A DNA stretch of 64,000 nt from Cervus elaphus (lineage: Eukaryota; Chordata; Mammalia; Artiodactyla; Cervidae), in NCBI RefSeq assembly GCF_910594005.1, contig NC_057815.1, forward strand, positions 68,214,052-68,278,051. Direction: 5' to 3'. Of the stretch, positions 48,309 to 59,530 are shown one piece after another; positions within the stretch are counted from its first letter, which is position 1, and every line of letters starts with the position of its first letter. Below the pieces are notes generated by a model. The model made no database searches, was not told where the DNA came from, and saw only the letters and a list, made by a program, of their open reading frames with translations. Both the position numbers and the translations under genes were made by a program.

Positions 48309-48430
48309 CTTTAAGGACAGAAGTTTTTGTCTAAATTGTTCACTGCTGTATTCTCAGTATCTAAGACAGTGCTGGCTTCCATTATAATAAATACCTACTA
48401 AATAGCTATTAAATAAAAATACACACAGGG
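48309..48430 (+). mobile_element. L2 LINE relic, right part
   Basis: It resumes L2 3'-end sequence (tcactgctgtattctcagt, then ataaatacctactaaatag) after the hAT element, confirming an interrupted copy. Confidence 0.6.
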
Positions 48431-48727
48431 GACAAGGGCCCCAGGAAGATTCAAGGGTGTGGAGAGGTGATGGAATTCAGTGATGGGGCGTGGATTCTGT
48501 TAGGGGGAGGGAGGCCAGCACAGAGCATAAAGACTCGGTGAGAGGATGGACACTCAAGAGACGAGGTGGGGCTCAATGAACATGGTGGGCTCAGGGAGGA
48601 AACAGGACCAGGAAGATTTGGTGAGGGGGTGGGGACTCAGTCAGGTGGTGTCCCAGCATTCCCACTTCTCAAATAAGCCACCTCCATTTCCTACAGCTGG
48701 ATAACCAAGGTTGAAGTCCCAGCTCTT

Positions 48728-48920
48728 GGACTTCCCTAGCAGTCCAGTGGCTAAGACTTTGCCTTCCAATGCAGGGGGTGTAGATTTCATGCCTAGTTGG
48801 GGAGCTAAGATCCTCCATGTCTCACAGTCAAAACACCAAAACATAAAACACAAGCAATATTGTAACAAATTCAATAAAGTCTTTAGAGATGATCTACATA
48901 AAAAAGAAATCATTTTTTTA
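48728..48920 (+). mobile_element. CHR-2-type SINE, antisense in ARRB1 intron 7
   Basis: The head gacttccctagcagtccagt and the phrase gccttccaatgcagggggt identify it. The 3' side is degenerate and A-rich, with an uncertain end. Confidence 0.85.
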
Positions 48921-48934
48921 AAGCCCTAATTCTC

Positions 48935-49110
48935 CCCATACTAATGATATGACCTTGAGTAAATTAACCTCTATGCCTCAGTCTCCTCATCTGTAAAATG
49001 GTGATGATAGCAGGACCAACTTCTTAGGGTTGCTGTGAGGATTAAATTAGTTTGTACATGTCCATCACTTTGAACTGTGTCTGGTGCCTAATAAGCTGGT
49101 AAGTGTGAGT
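48935..49110 (+). repeat. MIR SINE relic
   Basis: atatgaccttgagtaaatta, then ctcagtctcctcatctgtaa and gttgctgtgaggattaaatt are core MIR phrases. Strand follows the usual consensus reading. Confidence 0.75.
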
Positions 49111-50157
49111 TGTTCTATCATTATTAGCAAATTCTGGTGTGGACTTAAAATGTCAAATTGGTAATAGGTTGAGAGTGCTGGCTCTCAATGTTGCCTCCCC
49201 TTCCTTGCTCTAGGTAGGCTACTTACCACAACCTACACCCCTCTTCCTTTCTCCTGGTCGCAAGTCTTAAGAAGAAACGGGGAACAGAGAAGCAAGGGAC
49301 AAGGGTCCCATCTCCCTACACACTGTTAAGTTGCCCAACTGAGTTAGAGATGTGCAATGCATCATATGACCACCAGGTGGCAAACTCAGCCCACTCCCTA
49401 AGAGGATGCTGCGTCCTCTGGAAGCCTGCAGCAGGACGCCCAGTTGGGGACACTGGCCAGCCTTGCCAGGAGGCAAAGCAAAGCCCGACCCCAGGAGGGG
49501 CAGGTATGAGAGCGGGGTTGGGCAGCTCACCCCATAAATCAGGGCCAGCTATTTCTGGCTGCTAGCCTGGGCTGTCTGTCTGCCCAGGGCTGTGTCTCTC
49601 CAGGAAAATGCTTCCCCTCTCTGAGACATGGTGGACCTCCTCTGTCTGCCCTGGGTGGGTTCACTTTCTCCACTTCCCTCCCCTGTTCAGAAGCCTCTAT
49701 TGACACCCCCTACCCCACCCCCACAACCTCCTGCTGATGACCTCCCAGAAGAACTGGGAAATGGGGGTCCAAGCTGGCCGGGAAACATCTTGCTCACTGT
49801 TTAAAACAATCTGAATTTCAGGTTTTTTTCCAGAACAAAATTAAAGGACATGCAGTCTGGAGAGGAAGAGATTAGAGGCAGGGCGATAAGGGAAGCGGGT
49901 ACAGTGATGCAAAGGAAAAAGTGCTGAGGCCTGAGTCAGGATAACGGAGCCACCTCCCCCAGGAAGCCCTCCCCACCTGCCAGCCTTCCCCGTGCCCTTG
50001 GAGTTTCCAAGGCTGGAATGCGAGGCCCCTCCTCTCCCACTTCCAGGCATTGTTCCTTCTGTCTTCCTCCGACTGAACCGTGCGTGCCAGTCCTGTCTCC
50101 CTCCCTCTGCCAGCAGGCAGCCCGCACCCGGGCGGGTAGAAGCTGTCCCCTCCTCAC

Positions 50158-50225
50158 CGCTTGTGGATCTTCTCCTCCAGGTTCTCTGCACAGAAGGCTT
50201 TCACTTCATAGTCCACACCGCAGGC
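50158..50225 (-). CDS. ARRB1: ARRB1 coding exon 7, residues 139-161
   Basis: The 68-nt exon lies between ...CCCTCAG and GTGAGG. It encodes ACGVDYEVKAFCAENLEEK and IHKR, part of the N-domain sandwich. The conserved KIHKR end joins Arg161 across the intron. This is the 'GVDYEVK' segment shared by all arrestins. Confidence 0.98.
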
Positions 50226-51031
50226 CTGAGGGGAGGGGTCGCTGACCTCAGTGGAAAGGGCCGGCTCTGCTGAGCACGGCCTGCCCACCCTCTCGTTTAA
50301 CGAGGCTGCTGGATGCAGAAAATCAGTTCCCCTGCCCCGACCCCCCAGTCTGACTAGGAGCCCTGCATTCAGCCTGTGCGGAGCTGCCTCCCTCATCTGA
50401 CCCTCCCACAGAGCTGCTCCCTGACCAGCTCCGCTCCAGAGCCCTGCATGTCTGGGGGGCACTGTCCCCATCAAGGCAGTTGCCCAGAAATAACAAGCAG
50501 CCCTTCAGCAGCCCTATTTAGGACCCCCTACCATCACCACCACACAGACTCTGCACTGGGCAGCCCTTCAGCATCTCGCCCCACCCTTTGGACCAAATGA
50601 TGAGGCACATCCCACCACATCCATTTCACAGATGAGGAAACAGGCTCCGAGCTCCGAGGCCTGGAACACCCGTGGGGTCACCTATGTCCGAGCCTCAGTT
50701 TCTGCACCTGTGAGACAGTGATGACTACACCTCTACACAGGGTTCGTGAGGCCAGACAGTTTTCCAGGGGACATTCGGCAGCCAACACCGAGGCCAGTAA
50801 GGGTGACTCGGGAGAGGCCCTGGGCACATAACTCAGTGTAGGGGGTGAGGGTGATGCCATACGTGCCGCCCTGTCTGACAGGACTGCTTATCTGAGGTGG
50901 GACCAGCCTGGCTTACACACAAGGAGGCTGCTACAGGGAGAATTCCAGCACCCTCCAGACAGAGAGTGAGTCGGGGACCCGGGGACACAGTGTCCCGAGC
51001 CCAAAGAGATGCTCCCTTAGGGGTGACCCAC
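50226..51031 (-). other. ARRB1: ARRB1 intron 6
   Basis: The intron is C/T- and G-rich on the whole. A MIR-like phrase (gagcctcagtttctgcacct) lies near 50690-50720. No recent SINE was found. Confidence 0.65.
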
Positions 51032-51091
51032 CTTCCCTGTGTCTTCAGGTCCTGGCTGCAACGTCACAGAGCATGGGAGGTTCGGAGGGAT
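51032..51091 (-). CDS. ARRB1: ARRB1 coding exon 6, residues 119-138
   Basis: The exon is exactly 60 nt, phase 0 on both sides, between ...TTAACAG and GTGGGT. It encodes IPPNLPCSVTLQPGPEDTGK. This is the proline-rich N-domain loop implicated in SH3 contacts of beta-arrestin-1 (PxxP around 120-124). Confidence 0.98.
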
Positions 51092-52385
51092 CTGTTAAGA
51101 GGACAGAGAGACCTGTCATATTCACCACTGACCTCTCCATATCTCCCAGCCCCACACACATTCATCAGACCAGGGCCCCTAAGGACTGACCACGTCCCTT
51201 CCATCAGACTAGGCAATTCACAGGACAGACCATGTTTACCCCATCAGAACATGCTAAGCTATGCCTCATGTTAGACTATAAGCCACTGCAATAAAGCCAA
51301 GGATTTCAGTGTATCCCAGCCCCCACAGAACAAGAGCTGAAAAGGTCTTTCTATGACGCGCACTGTGGTAGGTAGAATAATGCCCCCCGAAGATGTTCAC
51401 ATTCTAATCTCCAAAACCTGTGATAATGTTACCTAAAAGGGCAAAAGGGTCTTACAGTGTAATTTGGTGAAGGATCCTAAAATGGGGAGATTACCCTGGA
51501 TTAGCCAGGTGGGCCCACCGTAATCACAGTGTTTTTAACAGTGAAAGCAGGAAGCAGAAAAGTCAGCATCACAGTGATGGGATTCGAGAAAGACTGGACC
51601 GGCCATTGCTGGCTTTGAAGATGGAAAAGGGCTAGGCCAGGGGCCAAAGAATGTGAGCAGTTTCTAGCAGCAGGAAAAGGCAAGGAAGCAGTTTCTCTCC
51701 CAGAGCTCCAGAGAGAATGCAGTCCTGCTGACACTTGATTTTAGCCCATGAGAGCTGTTTTTGACTTCCGACCTTCAGAACTGTAAAATAACACATTTGT
51801 ATTCTAATTGGCAGGTTTAATTACCACTAGGTTTGCAATGGTTCATTACAGCAGCCGTAGTATGTCTGTAACAGAGAGGATGGCTCCTCATCCTCTCACC
51901 TTCTCTGACTCTCACAGTCAGGGGATTTCACTGAATCACAGAATCAGAGTCTGAGAAACAGGAGATCTGAAAATCCAGAATCCTGGTGTGGAAAGGCAGC
52001 TGAGTAGGGAAATCCACTACTTGTCATTCTTGTCTGGGAGTTCAGTTGAGGCAGGGTTAGTGGGCAGTCAGTCTGAAGGAGGAGACAGCCTTGCAGTGAC
52101 CCGGGGGCCAGAAAGGACTCCTTCTTTCTCTGCAGCACCCCACTCGACCCCTCCTTCTCCCACCGATGACCTGGACTTGGGAGGGTCCGGGTAGCAGTGC
52201 AGAGGTAAGGGTGACACCTCTGGCCGTGGCCAGAGAAGAGACACTTACAGGGCCGCGTAAGTGCCAGTCCCTGCCCTTCCACGCTGGGGAAGCTGCGTGG
52301 CCTGGAGCTGCTGCCCCAGCCGCCCCCATGTGTCTGCCCAGAGGGCTCGCTAGAGGTGATGCCCTGGGGGCTGGCAGTCCCTGAC
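51092..52385 (-). other. ARRB1: ARRB1 intron 5, containing an old LTR-type repeat
   Basis: The LTR-type repeat listed separately at 51363-51870 fills much of it. The donor of this intron is GTCAGG, weak at +3. The remainder is unclassified. Confidence 0.7.
51363..51870 (+). repeat. Probable MaLR-type LTR relic
   Basis: From gtggtaggtagaataatgcc to a ggttcattacagcagccgta end it follows a well-known ~500-bp mammalian LTR-type repeat, with gagattaccctggattagcc and ccattgctggctttgaagat in the middle. The same family occurs in reverse at 62365-63030. The family name is from memory. No retroviral gene is present. Confidence 0.55.
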
Positions 52386-52582
52386 CTCAAAGGTGAAAGG
52401 GTAGGCATGCTCGCCCAGCTTCTTGATGAGGCGCTCCTGCAGCCGTGTCAGGGGCTTCTTGTCCTCCGGGGCCGGCGGGAAAGACTGCACGTTGGCCACA
52501 AACAGGTCCTTGCGAAAGGTCAGGCCCAGGACATCCAGGTCCTCCCGGCCGTAGCGGAAGGCGCAGGTCAGCGTCACATAGA
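52386..52582 (-). CDS. ARRB1: ARRB1 coding exon 5, residues 53-118 (finger loop)
   Basis: The largest internal coding exon (197 nt) lies between ...CCCACAG and GTCAGG. It encodes VYVTLTCAFRYGREDLDVLG through the region ending LGEHAYPFTFE. It contains the finger loop (about residues 63-75, YGREDLDVLGLTF), which inserts into the cytoplasmic cavity of active receptors. It also holds the PPAPEDKKPLTRLQERLIKK segment with the amphipathic N-domain helix near 98-108. Confidence 0.98.
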
Positions 52583-53298
52583 CTGTGGGAGCAAGGGGGT
52601 GCTGAGGAGGGGCCAGGAAGGGAAGCAAACATGCCCCCACCCAGAGTGCCAGCTGCAGCCCGGGAACCAGCTCTCCTGCCGGTCTGTCCCAGGGCTCCCG
52701 CGGGGAGGGCGGTGCTGCCCCTGGGACAGGGGTGTCAGATGCCTGGCCCGGGAGGAGGCGGGGGCTGACCGCTGGATGGGTTCGGTCCTTCTCCACCCCC
52801 ACTGCAGTCCGGGGCGTGTGTGCAAAGGGCCTGACAGGGTCGATGGGGGCCAGGCAGGAGCACGTTGGAGCAGAGTAGCGGGTGGGCAAACAAGTGCTAG
52901 GTGGTGTCTGGAAGGCCCAGTGTCTTGTTCCACCCAACCCCCACATCCTGTCTTCCTGCTGACCTTAGACAATCCCTTGACTGCATCAGGAATAAGTCTT
53001 CTCTTCTGCACAATAAGACCCTAACTCCTGCTCCGTGTGCATCCCCCGACCTTGCAACAGTCGCAATGGGTGGATGTAAAAGGGCTCAGACATGAAAAGG
53101 GTCTCCCAGAGTGGGTACAGGCGAGGCTGCCCCAGGATGCCGGAGCACCTGCTCTGATGCTGACTGGAGCCGTCACGGGAAGAACCCGTGGGGAGGGGCA
53201 GGGCTGGGCTTGTTGCCTCTCTTGTTGCCAGTGTTCTGCTGGAGAGTCAGAAAGGCCCCAGCCTGCAGGTCAGGCTGGGGGCAGGGGCCACAGCTCAC
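52583..53298 (-). other. ARRB1: ARRB1 intron 4
   Basis: This is a 716-bp GC-rich intron with no mobile element recognised. The 222-codon + frame over 52356-53024 is the antisense shadow of exon 5 and this intron. Confidence 0.75.
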
Positions 53299-53343
53299 CT
53301 CTCCTCTCCTTGAGATACTCCGGATCCACGAGAACCACTCCAT
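53299..53343 (-). CDS. ARRB1: ARRB1 coding exon 4, residues 38-53
   Basis: The 45-nt exon lies between ...CCTCCAG and GTGAGC. It encodes DGVVLVDPEYLKERR. Tyr47 and the KERR basic patch are present. It starts with two bases of Asp38 and ends with the first base of Val53. Confidence 0.98.
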
Positions 53344-53448
53344 CTGGAGGAAGGACAGAGAGTGAGCAGACATGACCTCAAACTTCTGAGCCCCAAACAC
53401 CAGGCTAAATGCAAACCCAACCATTTGTCTGTTCACAAGCATCGTGAG

Positions 53449-53800
53449 GGCTTCCCTGGTGGCACAGTGGTGAAGAGTCCGCCTGCCAATGCAGGAAACA
53501 CTGGTTAGATCCCTGATCCGGGAAGATCCCACATGCTGCAGAGCTACTAAGCCCATGCGCCACAGCCACCGAGCTGGTAATCTAGAGCCTGGGAGCCGCA
53601 ACTACTGAGCCCTCGCACTGGACATACTAAAGCCTGAGCGCCCTAGAGCCTAGGCTCCGCAACAAAAAAACCACCACAATGAGAAGTCCAAGCATGGCAA
53701 CTGGAGAGTGGCCCCTGCTCCCTGCAGCTAGAGAAAAGGCCAAACAGCAATGGAGACTCAGCACAGCCAAAACTAAATAAAATTATTATAAACAAAACAA
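53449..53800 (+). mobile_element. CHR-1-type SINE with TSD, antisense in ARRB1 intron 3
   Basis: A full-length CHR element starts ggcttccctggtggcacag and continues through ctgcagagctactaagccc to an A-rich tail. The flanks aagcatcgtgag (53437-53448) and aagcatcatgag (53801-53812) are a 12-bp duplication with one mismatch, placing the insertion in older DNA. Confidence 0.92.
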
Positions 53801-54239
53801 AAGCATCATGAGAGAAATGGGAAGGCCAGCAGCTGGTGAATGTTACCACCATTCCTCCTCCACCCACTGAACCAGGCTGGCATGACAAATCCAGATCACA
53901 ACTATAGGCAGGTTATTTAACTTCTCTTTCTTCATCTGTTAGTCAGAATAATAAGATGGGTTCAAAACCCCAATATCAGGTATACTGTGGAATTCAGAAG
54001 TTTTGAATTATAGAAAGGCCATGTGGTCCCTCTTCCATATCTTCTCTAATGCCTTCTGCCAGCTCTGGGGCAGCACCCCTTGTCTAGCCCATTAAAACCT
54101 CTGCAGGGAAACTATTTTCACCAAGAGGCTACCTAAGGCATCAGTCGCCTCCCACCAGTTCAGGCCAGGTCTGCCACTAGATGAATTCTGTGTCAAACTC
54201 ATGAACAATTTGGGGCTCTCAGAGCTTCTGGATTCGGAA

Positions 54240-54335
54240 TTTGCAGACCTGTAGTATCCACCTCATAGGGCTCCTGTGAGGGCTAAATGAATTAACACGT
54301 TTAAAGTATTACCTGGTGCCTGGCACATGTTATCA
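54240..54335 (+). repeat. MIR SINE 3' fragment
   Basis: ctcctgtgagggctaaatga followed by an attacctggtgcctggcaca block is the MIR 3' region. It is ancient. Confidence 0.6.
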
Positions 54336-54920
54336 CGGAGAATGTCCCAAGGCCTGACCTTGGGAGTACAGAGTCCAGTTGAAGACAAAGGATGCTCTCT
54401 CTGCCCAGAACCCCAGGAAGCCAGGCTTGGGGGTCACACTCTTGCCTGGCATCCCCAGTCTAACCCACAGCCATCTCCACCCCACACTGACCCCCACAGC
54501 TGGCCGCTCAGGGAACCTCAGAGGCCACATTAGAAAGTGAGTGCCCAGAGGGCTCCCAGTCCTCTCCCCATGCTGGGCAGGTCCAAGGGATCAGGGGAGT
54601 GCCCACCGTGTGCCCACAGCCCACCACGCATCTTCCCTTCTTTGACGATGGGGCTTCCTCTGGGCCTGGGCACCAGGGATGGAGTGTAAACTCAGTAGAG
54701 AGGGCATCCCAGCAAGGATACTTCCCAAGCCAGGGGTGTCAGGAAGGCTCCCAGGGGTGAGGAAGCTTGAGGCAGGTCTTAAAGGCAAGTGAAGGTAGTC
54801 AATTAGATGACCAGGGGACAGCCCAAGGTCGGCAGTGGGAAGAGTGTAACTCTGGGGCTTGGGAGAGCAGATCCTGGAGGTTGCTGGAGGAAGGAGAGAC
54901 GGGCTGTTTTCTGTTTGTCT

Positions 54921-55037
54921 GTTTTTGCTTTTCAGCTGTGCAGCATGTGGGATCTTAGTTCCTTGACCAGGGATGGAACCCACACCCTCTGCATTGGAAG
55001 GGCAGAGTCTTAACCACTGGACCAATTGGGAAGTCCC
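54921..55037 (-). mobile_element. CHR-2-type SINE, sense to ARRB1, in intron 3
   Basis: Read on the minus strand it starts ggggacttcccaattggtcc and includes the phrase cctggtcaaggaactaaga. It lies about 1.1 kb from the oppositely oriented CHR-1 element, so the two could pair in the pre-mRNA. Confidence 0.85.
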
Positions 55038-55919
55038 CAGGCCTGCTGACCTTAAATGTCCTGTCTATGAGGCCAGGGGGCTCAGACTTGCCCCTGAGTT
55101 TGCAGGGGAACCAGGACGACAGTGAAGCATCGGGGAGACATAATCAGCTCAATGATGTAAGGGAGAAGTTTTTCTCACTGCGGTCATTTGATCAGCTTGG
55201 TATGACACCTCAGCACTCTCTGGGATCTACAGGGCCTAGCGCAGGGCCTGGCATGAAGTAGGTGCCCTGTGAACACTGGTTGAATGGTTTTCAGGGTGCC
55301 TATGTGTGCTAGGGGAGCCAGATCCCCCCTGCCCTTCTCCCCAGCCCCCGTGATGCCCAGCCCCCATGACCCCGTTGCTATTCTTAAAGGCTAAAGGGTG
55401 TGAACAGCCCCGGCCTCAGACAGCCCATAGGAAACTTTGCCTTGGCCACAAGTAAGCAGGCCACAGGTGAACACAGGGATGTTTGTTCCCTACCTCCAAG
55501 TTCATTGGGGAGATGGAAATGGCAGAGAGGCCGATGAGCTTCAGAGAACACCCAACAGGCTGGGAGGAAAAGTAGGGCTATCTGGCTCCAGGCCAGGAAG
55601 GGAGGGACTCACAGTAAAGCTGGACTCTGCAGCCCACAGCCTGCACAGCCACCCCAGGGACCCGCCAGGCCTCATGCCCCAAGGTCACAAAGACCTTCTC
55701 CCCAGCGAGCTGACACCTGGTACTCTGCTCCATCTGCTCCTACCTGGGCTCTGGAATCACACGTCTGTCCTGCTCTCTTGGGCCCAGGACAGCCCCCAGG
55801 CCACATTCTCTGTGAATTTTTCCCCCAAGCAACACATTCTACTTTTTTCATCTGGACTTAGCCTCCTGCAGTTCTCTTGGCCCATCCTCCCAACCTGTCA
55901 CCTTCTTTGGTCTCACCCG

Positions 55920-56060
55920 GGTTTGTTCATGTCCCTCTTCAATCATTTAACCTCTCTGGGTCTCACTGTCCACATCTGTAAAATAGGGTTAATCCTGAGC
56001 TTCCCTCCCTCAAACAAGTTGTGGGAAGAGACGACGAGATCAAGGTTCTTTAAGGAGAGT
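55920..56060 (+). repeat. MIR SINE fragment
   Basis: The phrases atttaacctctctgggtctc and gtccacatctgtaaaatagg fit the MIR core. Edges are approximate. Confidence 0.6.
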
Positions 56061-56419
56061 TACAGTTCTTAGATTCCTAACCGGAGGTGATTTTGCCCCC
56101 CAAAGGGATATCCGGCAATGTCTAAAAACATTTCTGATTGCCATACTGGGATGGGGGGACTCCCAGTGTCTAATGGGTAGAGGCCAGGAATGCTGCCAAG
56201 CATCCTTCAACACATGGGATGGCCCTGCCAGCAACGAATGATCCAATCCAAAACCTCAAGAGTGCTGAGGTTGAGAGAAGCCCTGAAGTGGAGAAAGTCC
56301 TTGGAAGGTGCCTTCAGCCACAGCCCAGCCTCCCAGTCAGTGAAGAGAGCCTCCATTTCACAAGCCCCTAGATTTTCTTTCCACCTCCCACCCTTTGCCA
56401 TCAGCAGGGAGCAGAACAA

Positions 56420-56562
56420 AGTATCTGTGGAGCCAGACTGCCCAGGTTTGAATCCAGGCTCCTCAATCTACTAGCTCTGTGACCTGGAGGAAGTCACTTA
56501 ACCCTCTGTGCTTGGGATGGTAATAATAGTAGTTGCCCCAGTGTTGGGTACACAGTAAGTCT
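56420..56562 (+). repeat. MIR SINE fragment
   Basis: gtttgaatccaggctcctca, agctctgtgacctggaggaa and cacttaaccctctgtgctt are typical MIR phrases in direct order. Confidence 0.75.
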
Positions 56563-56865
56563 CATGCTAAGTGGCGGCTGCTGTCATCAAAATCCTCATC
56601 GTCCTTATCATCAGGATGCTCACCCCACTTCTTACCTCTGTCCTTCCCACAACGTCCTCTCACAGGCCCCTCAGCTGAAGAGGAAAGCAGCTGCTTGGTT
56701 AGCCTTTGCTGACTGGAGCCAAAAGCCACACACATCCTATTCTCGGCACCAGGCCCCTCTGGAGACCTGAAGGCTATTCCTGGGCCACTCCAACCTGCCC
56801 TCCTCTGGGAGGGGCCAGGCCAGCCCTGTCTCCCCCTCCTCTCTCTCTGGCCTCCAGGGACTTAC

Positions 56866-56926
56866 CCACGGGCTCCACGAGGTCGATGTGGTCCACAAAG
56901 TCCCGCTTTCCCAGATAGACGGTGAG
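56866..56926 (-). CDS. ARRB1: ARRB1 coding exon 3, residues 18-38
   Basis: The 61-nt exon lies between ...CCCCAG and GTAAGT. It encodes LTVYLGKRDFVDHIDLVEPV. Arg25 (phosphate contact) and Asp26 (polar core) are present. Glu35 is the residue I recall for bovine, where human has Asp. Confidence 0.98.
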
Positions 56927-58729
56927 CTGGGGAAGAGAGGCACAGAGGGTGTTAGCAGCTGTGGGCCCCAGCCCCGGAGGAGACCCTGGGAGCTGCCCCC
57001 GAACTCCCTGGACCCAACCCTAACCCTCATCATTGAAATCCTAACTGGACTTGGACCTGATCCTCAGTCCTAGGAATAACAAGGCCTTGTATAAATTTTA
57101 AAGCATGTGTTTACCCCAAAACCCTGCAAAGAAGTTCTTGTTCCCATTTTGCAGATGAGGACACTGAGGCCTGTGGGGATCTTCACACCAAGCACCACTG
57201 AGGGTGCACTGGCAGCAGCAAAGGCGCTTGCTGAGTGGGAGTGCTGGGCACATCTCTGAGAGGAGGGGGGACCCTGAGCAGGGACAGTGGCACCGCGAGG
57301 TGTGGGAGCTCTGAGCACTGAGCTCTGAGCCCTTCATAGCTCCCCGCCTCTGTGCAGTCTGCAGGGATCCACTCAAACAAGGCCTTGTTCTCCAAGACTA
57401 TGAGCCCGTGCCCTGCTGGTTGCCAGCCTTCAGGGGAGAACCCCAGAGCTAGAATCCAGAGTGTCATTCCAGATGTTCTCTACTCCTCCACAATCCCTAA
57501 ATGCTGACGACTGACCCTCCATCAGATTTCTCTGTCTTCACAGCCACGCTTGACAGGATTATGCACCAGATCCTTGATTATCTACTGCCTGGAGCCTCCC
57601 ACACCTGGGACCTTTCTCCCCACCTCAGCCAGACTGGTCATCCTAAAATGCAAATCTAACCATGGAAGTCTGGTCTGAAAACACTCTAATGGTTCCTAAG
57701 TGTCCAGAAGCAAGATGACAAACGAGTTTCATTCCAAATGTCAACTCTGACTGATTGGTAGGGGCTGCCTGGGGCCCCGGGTTGAGAAGAACCTAAGATG
57801 GAATATCACCTCAGCAGGAAAGGGGGGCCAGTGATTGGTGATGTCTGCTGTGGGTGCAGAAGGGAGGTGTGGGCACACACATGATGTCATCTGCCAGCCC
57901 CAGCCAGGAGTCCAAGCTCCTAAGCCCAACTCCCAGACTCCAGGACCCAGCTCTGCCACCCCCCACCTCAGTTCCCGCTCCCTCTGCTCCCCTCTTGGCA
58001 CCCAGATGCCCTGTGATTTATGTTCATGCCTTGAATGCTCTTTTCCTCCCTACCTTGCCTGGGAGTGCATCTCTCCTCGGAGAAACCATCCCTGACCACC
58101 CAGGCTGGGTCTGCAGCCCCCACCCACCCCTCTATCGCACACTTGCACTTTATATTGGTCAGTTTTTCTATGTCTGCCTTGCCCATCTGGCTGTGAGGGG
58201 TACGAGCTGCGCCTTATTTTTATCTCAGTACACCCCACCCCAACCCCCATAGGCTCAGCCTTGACCTGACAAGGAATTATGTCAGTCATACCCATTTGCT
58301 GACCTGCGAGGAAAGTAGGATGGGGCCTGGGGCTGTGTTAAGAAAGAGAGTGGGGTGAGCCCTGGGAGCTGCCCTGGATAACAGGGTTCAGTAGCGGCTC
58401 CGGGGGCCGCTCATGCCAGAGGACTCAGTTCCCCTGAGGCCCTTGGCACTGGCTCTAATTATTGCACTCACAAGGCAAGGCAGCCTCTCTGGGATAGGCC
58501 GTGTCTCCCCATGCCAGGGCAGGGGCGCCTTAAATTCCAGGGGTGTTGTACCGCCCCCCTCAGACGGACAGTTTGCTGAGAGGGCCCCTGTCACTGTAGC
58601 CAAGGGAGGACAGGGCTGTGTCTCCCCCTCGGACAGGATGTGCCAGTCCTTCAAGGCAGTAAAGATGCCCAAGAGAGGAGGAGAGTCTGGGGATAGAGAG
58701 GAGTCGGGGTGGGGCTGCCACAGACTCAC
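56927..58729 (-). other. ARRB1: ARRB1 intron 2, with an L2 relic
   Basis: This 1.8-kb intron has L2 phrases from about 57520 to 58240 (tcagccagactggtcatcc, tggttcctaagtgtccagaag, ccttgaatgctcttttcc and ccatccctgaccacccagg). No SINE of recent age was recognised. Confidence 0.7.
57520..58240 (+). mobile_element. L2 LINE relic in ARRB1 intron 2
   Basis: This long, diverged L2 copy is recognised from several ordered phrases, including gctcttttcctccctaccttg and aaaccatccctgaccaccc. Unclassified sequence at 57740-57960 may be an insertion into it. Confidence 0.55.
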
Positions 58730-58760
58730 CTTTCCATTGGGGCTCGCCTTCTTGAACACC
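58730..58760 (-). CDS. ARRB1: ARRB1 coding exon 2, residues 7-17
   Basis: The 31-nt exon lies between ...CTCCCCAG and GTGAGT. It completes Arg7 and encodes VFKKASPNGK. Lys10 and Lys11 are the known sensors of receptor phosphates on strand I. An in-frame ATG does not occur here; translation starts in exon 1 outside the window. Confidence 0.97.
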
Positions 58761-59069
58761 CTGGGGAGGGAAAGAGTGGGAAGGTCAGGTTAGCATATCC
58801 CGCCCGGGGGAAGGTGCCTGCAGGGTATCTCTCAGCAGGACCAGAACAAGGGGCCTGGAGTGACTTGCAGGCACCATACAAGTGCTGAGAGCATCATTGG
58901 GTCTCACCATCTCCACCACCCCGAGACACCGTGCTTGCCTTCATAGCTCCCCTGGGCACCCTCGACAGCCCCCTTGGTCTATTCCTCACCCAGCAGGTGG
59001 AGGGACACAGGTCAGACCACCCGATTTCATGCAGAGGCACAGCCTTGTGTGACTGCCCGCCTCCTTTAC

Positions 59070-59530
59070 CTCTCAGCATCACCTCTCCCACTCCCTCCCG
59101 TCCCCTCCAGCCACAAGCCTGCTTGCCTTTCCTCCAACACACCAAGGCACTCCTTGCCTCAGCAGTCAGTCCCTTTTCCCTGGGACGCTCTCCCCCAACA
59201 GATCCACCTGCATCCGCTGGCCCAGCCCCGCACGTTACGTGATGAAGCTTCACCCTGCGCCTGCCCAGCAGTCCCAGTGCTCTCACTGTACCTTCCCTTC
59301 TCCCACAGCACCCACTGCTCCCTAACCTACTGCACAGCTGACTCTGGGGTTATATGTACCCCTGTCTGTTAGCTCCACGAGGGCAGGGATCTTTGTCTCT
59401 TGTCCTCTGCTGCATCCCAAGCCCCTAGGATGGTATACCTGGTAGGTATTCGATACACCTGTGTTCATGAATGGTAGGAAGCCAGCACTCAGTAAATATT
59501 AGTTGAGAATATGAATGAATGAATTAGGGA
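59070..59530 (+). mobile_element. L2 LINE relic in ARRB1 intron 1
   Basis: The succession of gcctttcctccaacacacc, gttagctccacgagggcagg and cagtaaatattagttgag ends in tgaatgaatgaatt, the L2 3' terminal motif. Confidence 0.7.

Larger units (their letters stand above)
47368..50157 (-). other. ARRB1: ARRB1 intron 7, rich in transposons
   Basis: At 2.8 kb it contains an L2 relic split by a hAT transposon, a full Bov-tA SINE, a CHR-2 SINE and a MIR, each listed separately. No extra exon was recognised. Confidence 0.75.
53344..56865 (-). other. ARRB1: ARRB1 intron 3
   Basis: This 3.5-kb intron holds a CHR-1 and a CHR-2 SINE, MIR/L2 relics (around 54240-54330, 55160-55290, 55920-56060 and 56420-56560) and unclassified DNA. 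The 211-codon + frame at 55437-56072 runs across a MIR relic and has no domain I recognise. Confidence 0.7.

Noticed and set aside
52350..52946. 198-codon minus frame read as one protein
   Set aside because: Only 52386-52582 (ARRB1 exon 5) is coding. The rest of the frame is flanking intron beyond clear splice sites.
55437..56072. 211-codon + strand open frame in ARRB1 intron 3
   Set aside because: It crosses a MIR relic, has no family resemblance and is antisense within an intron.
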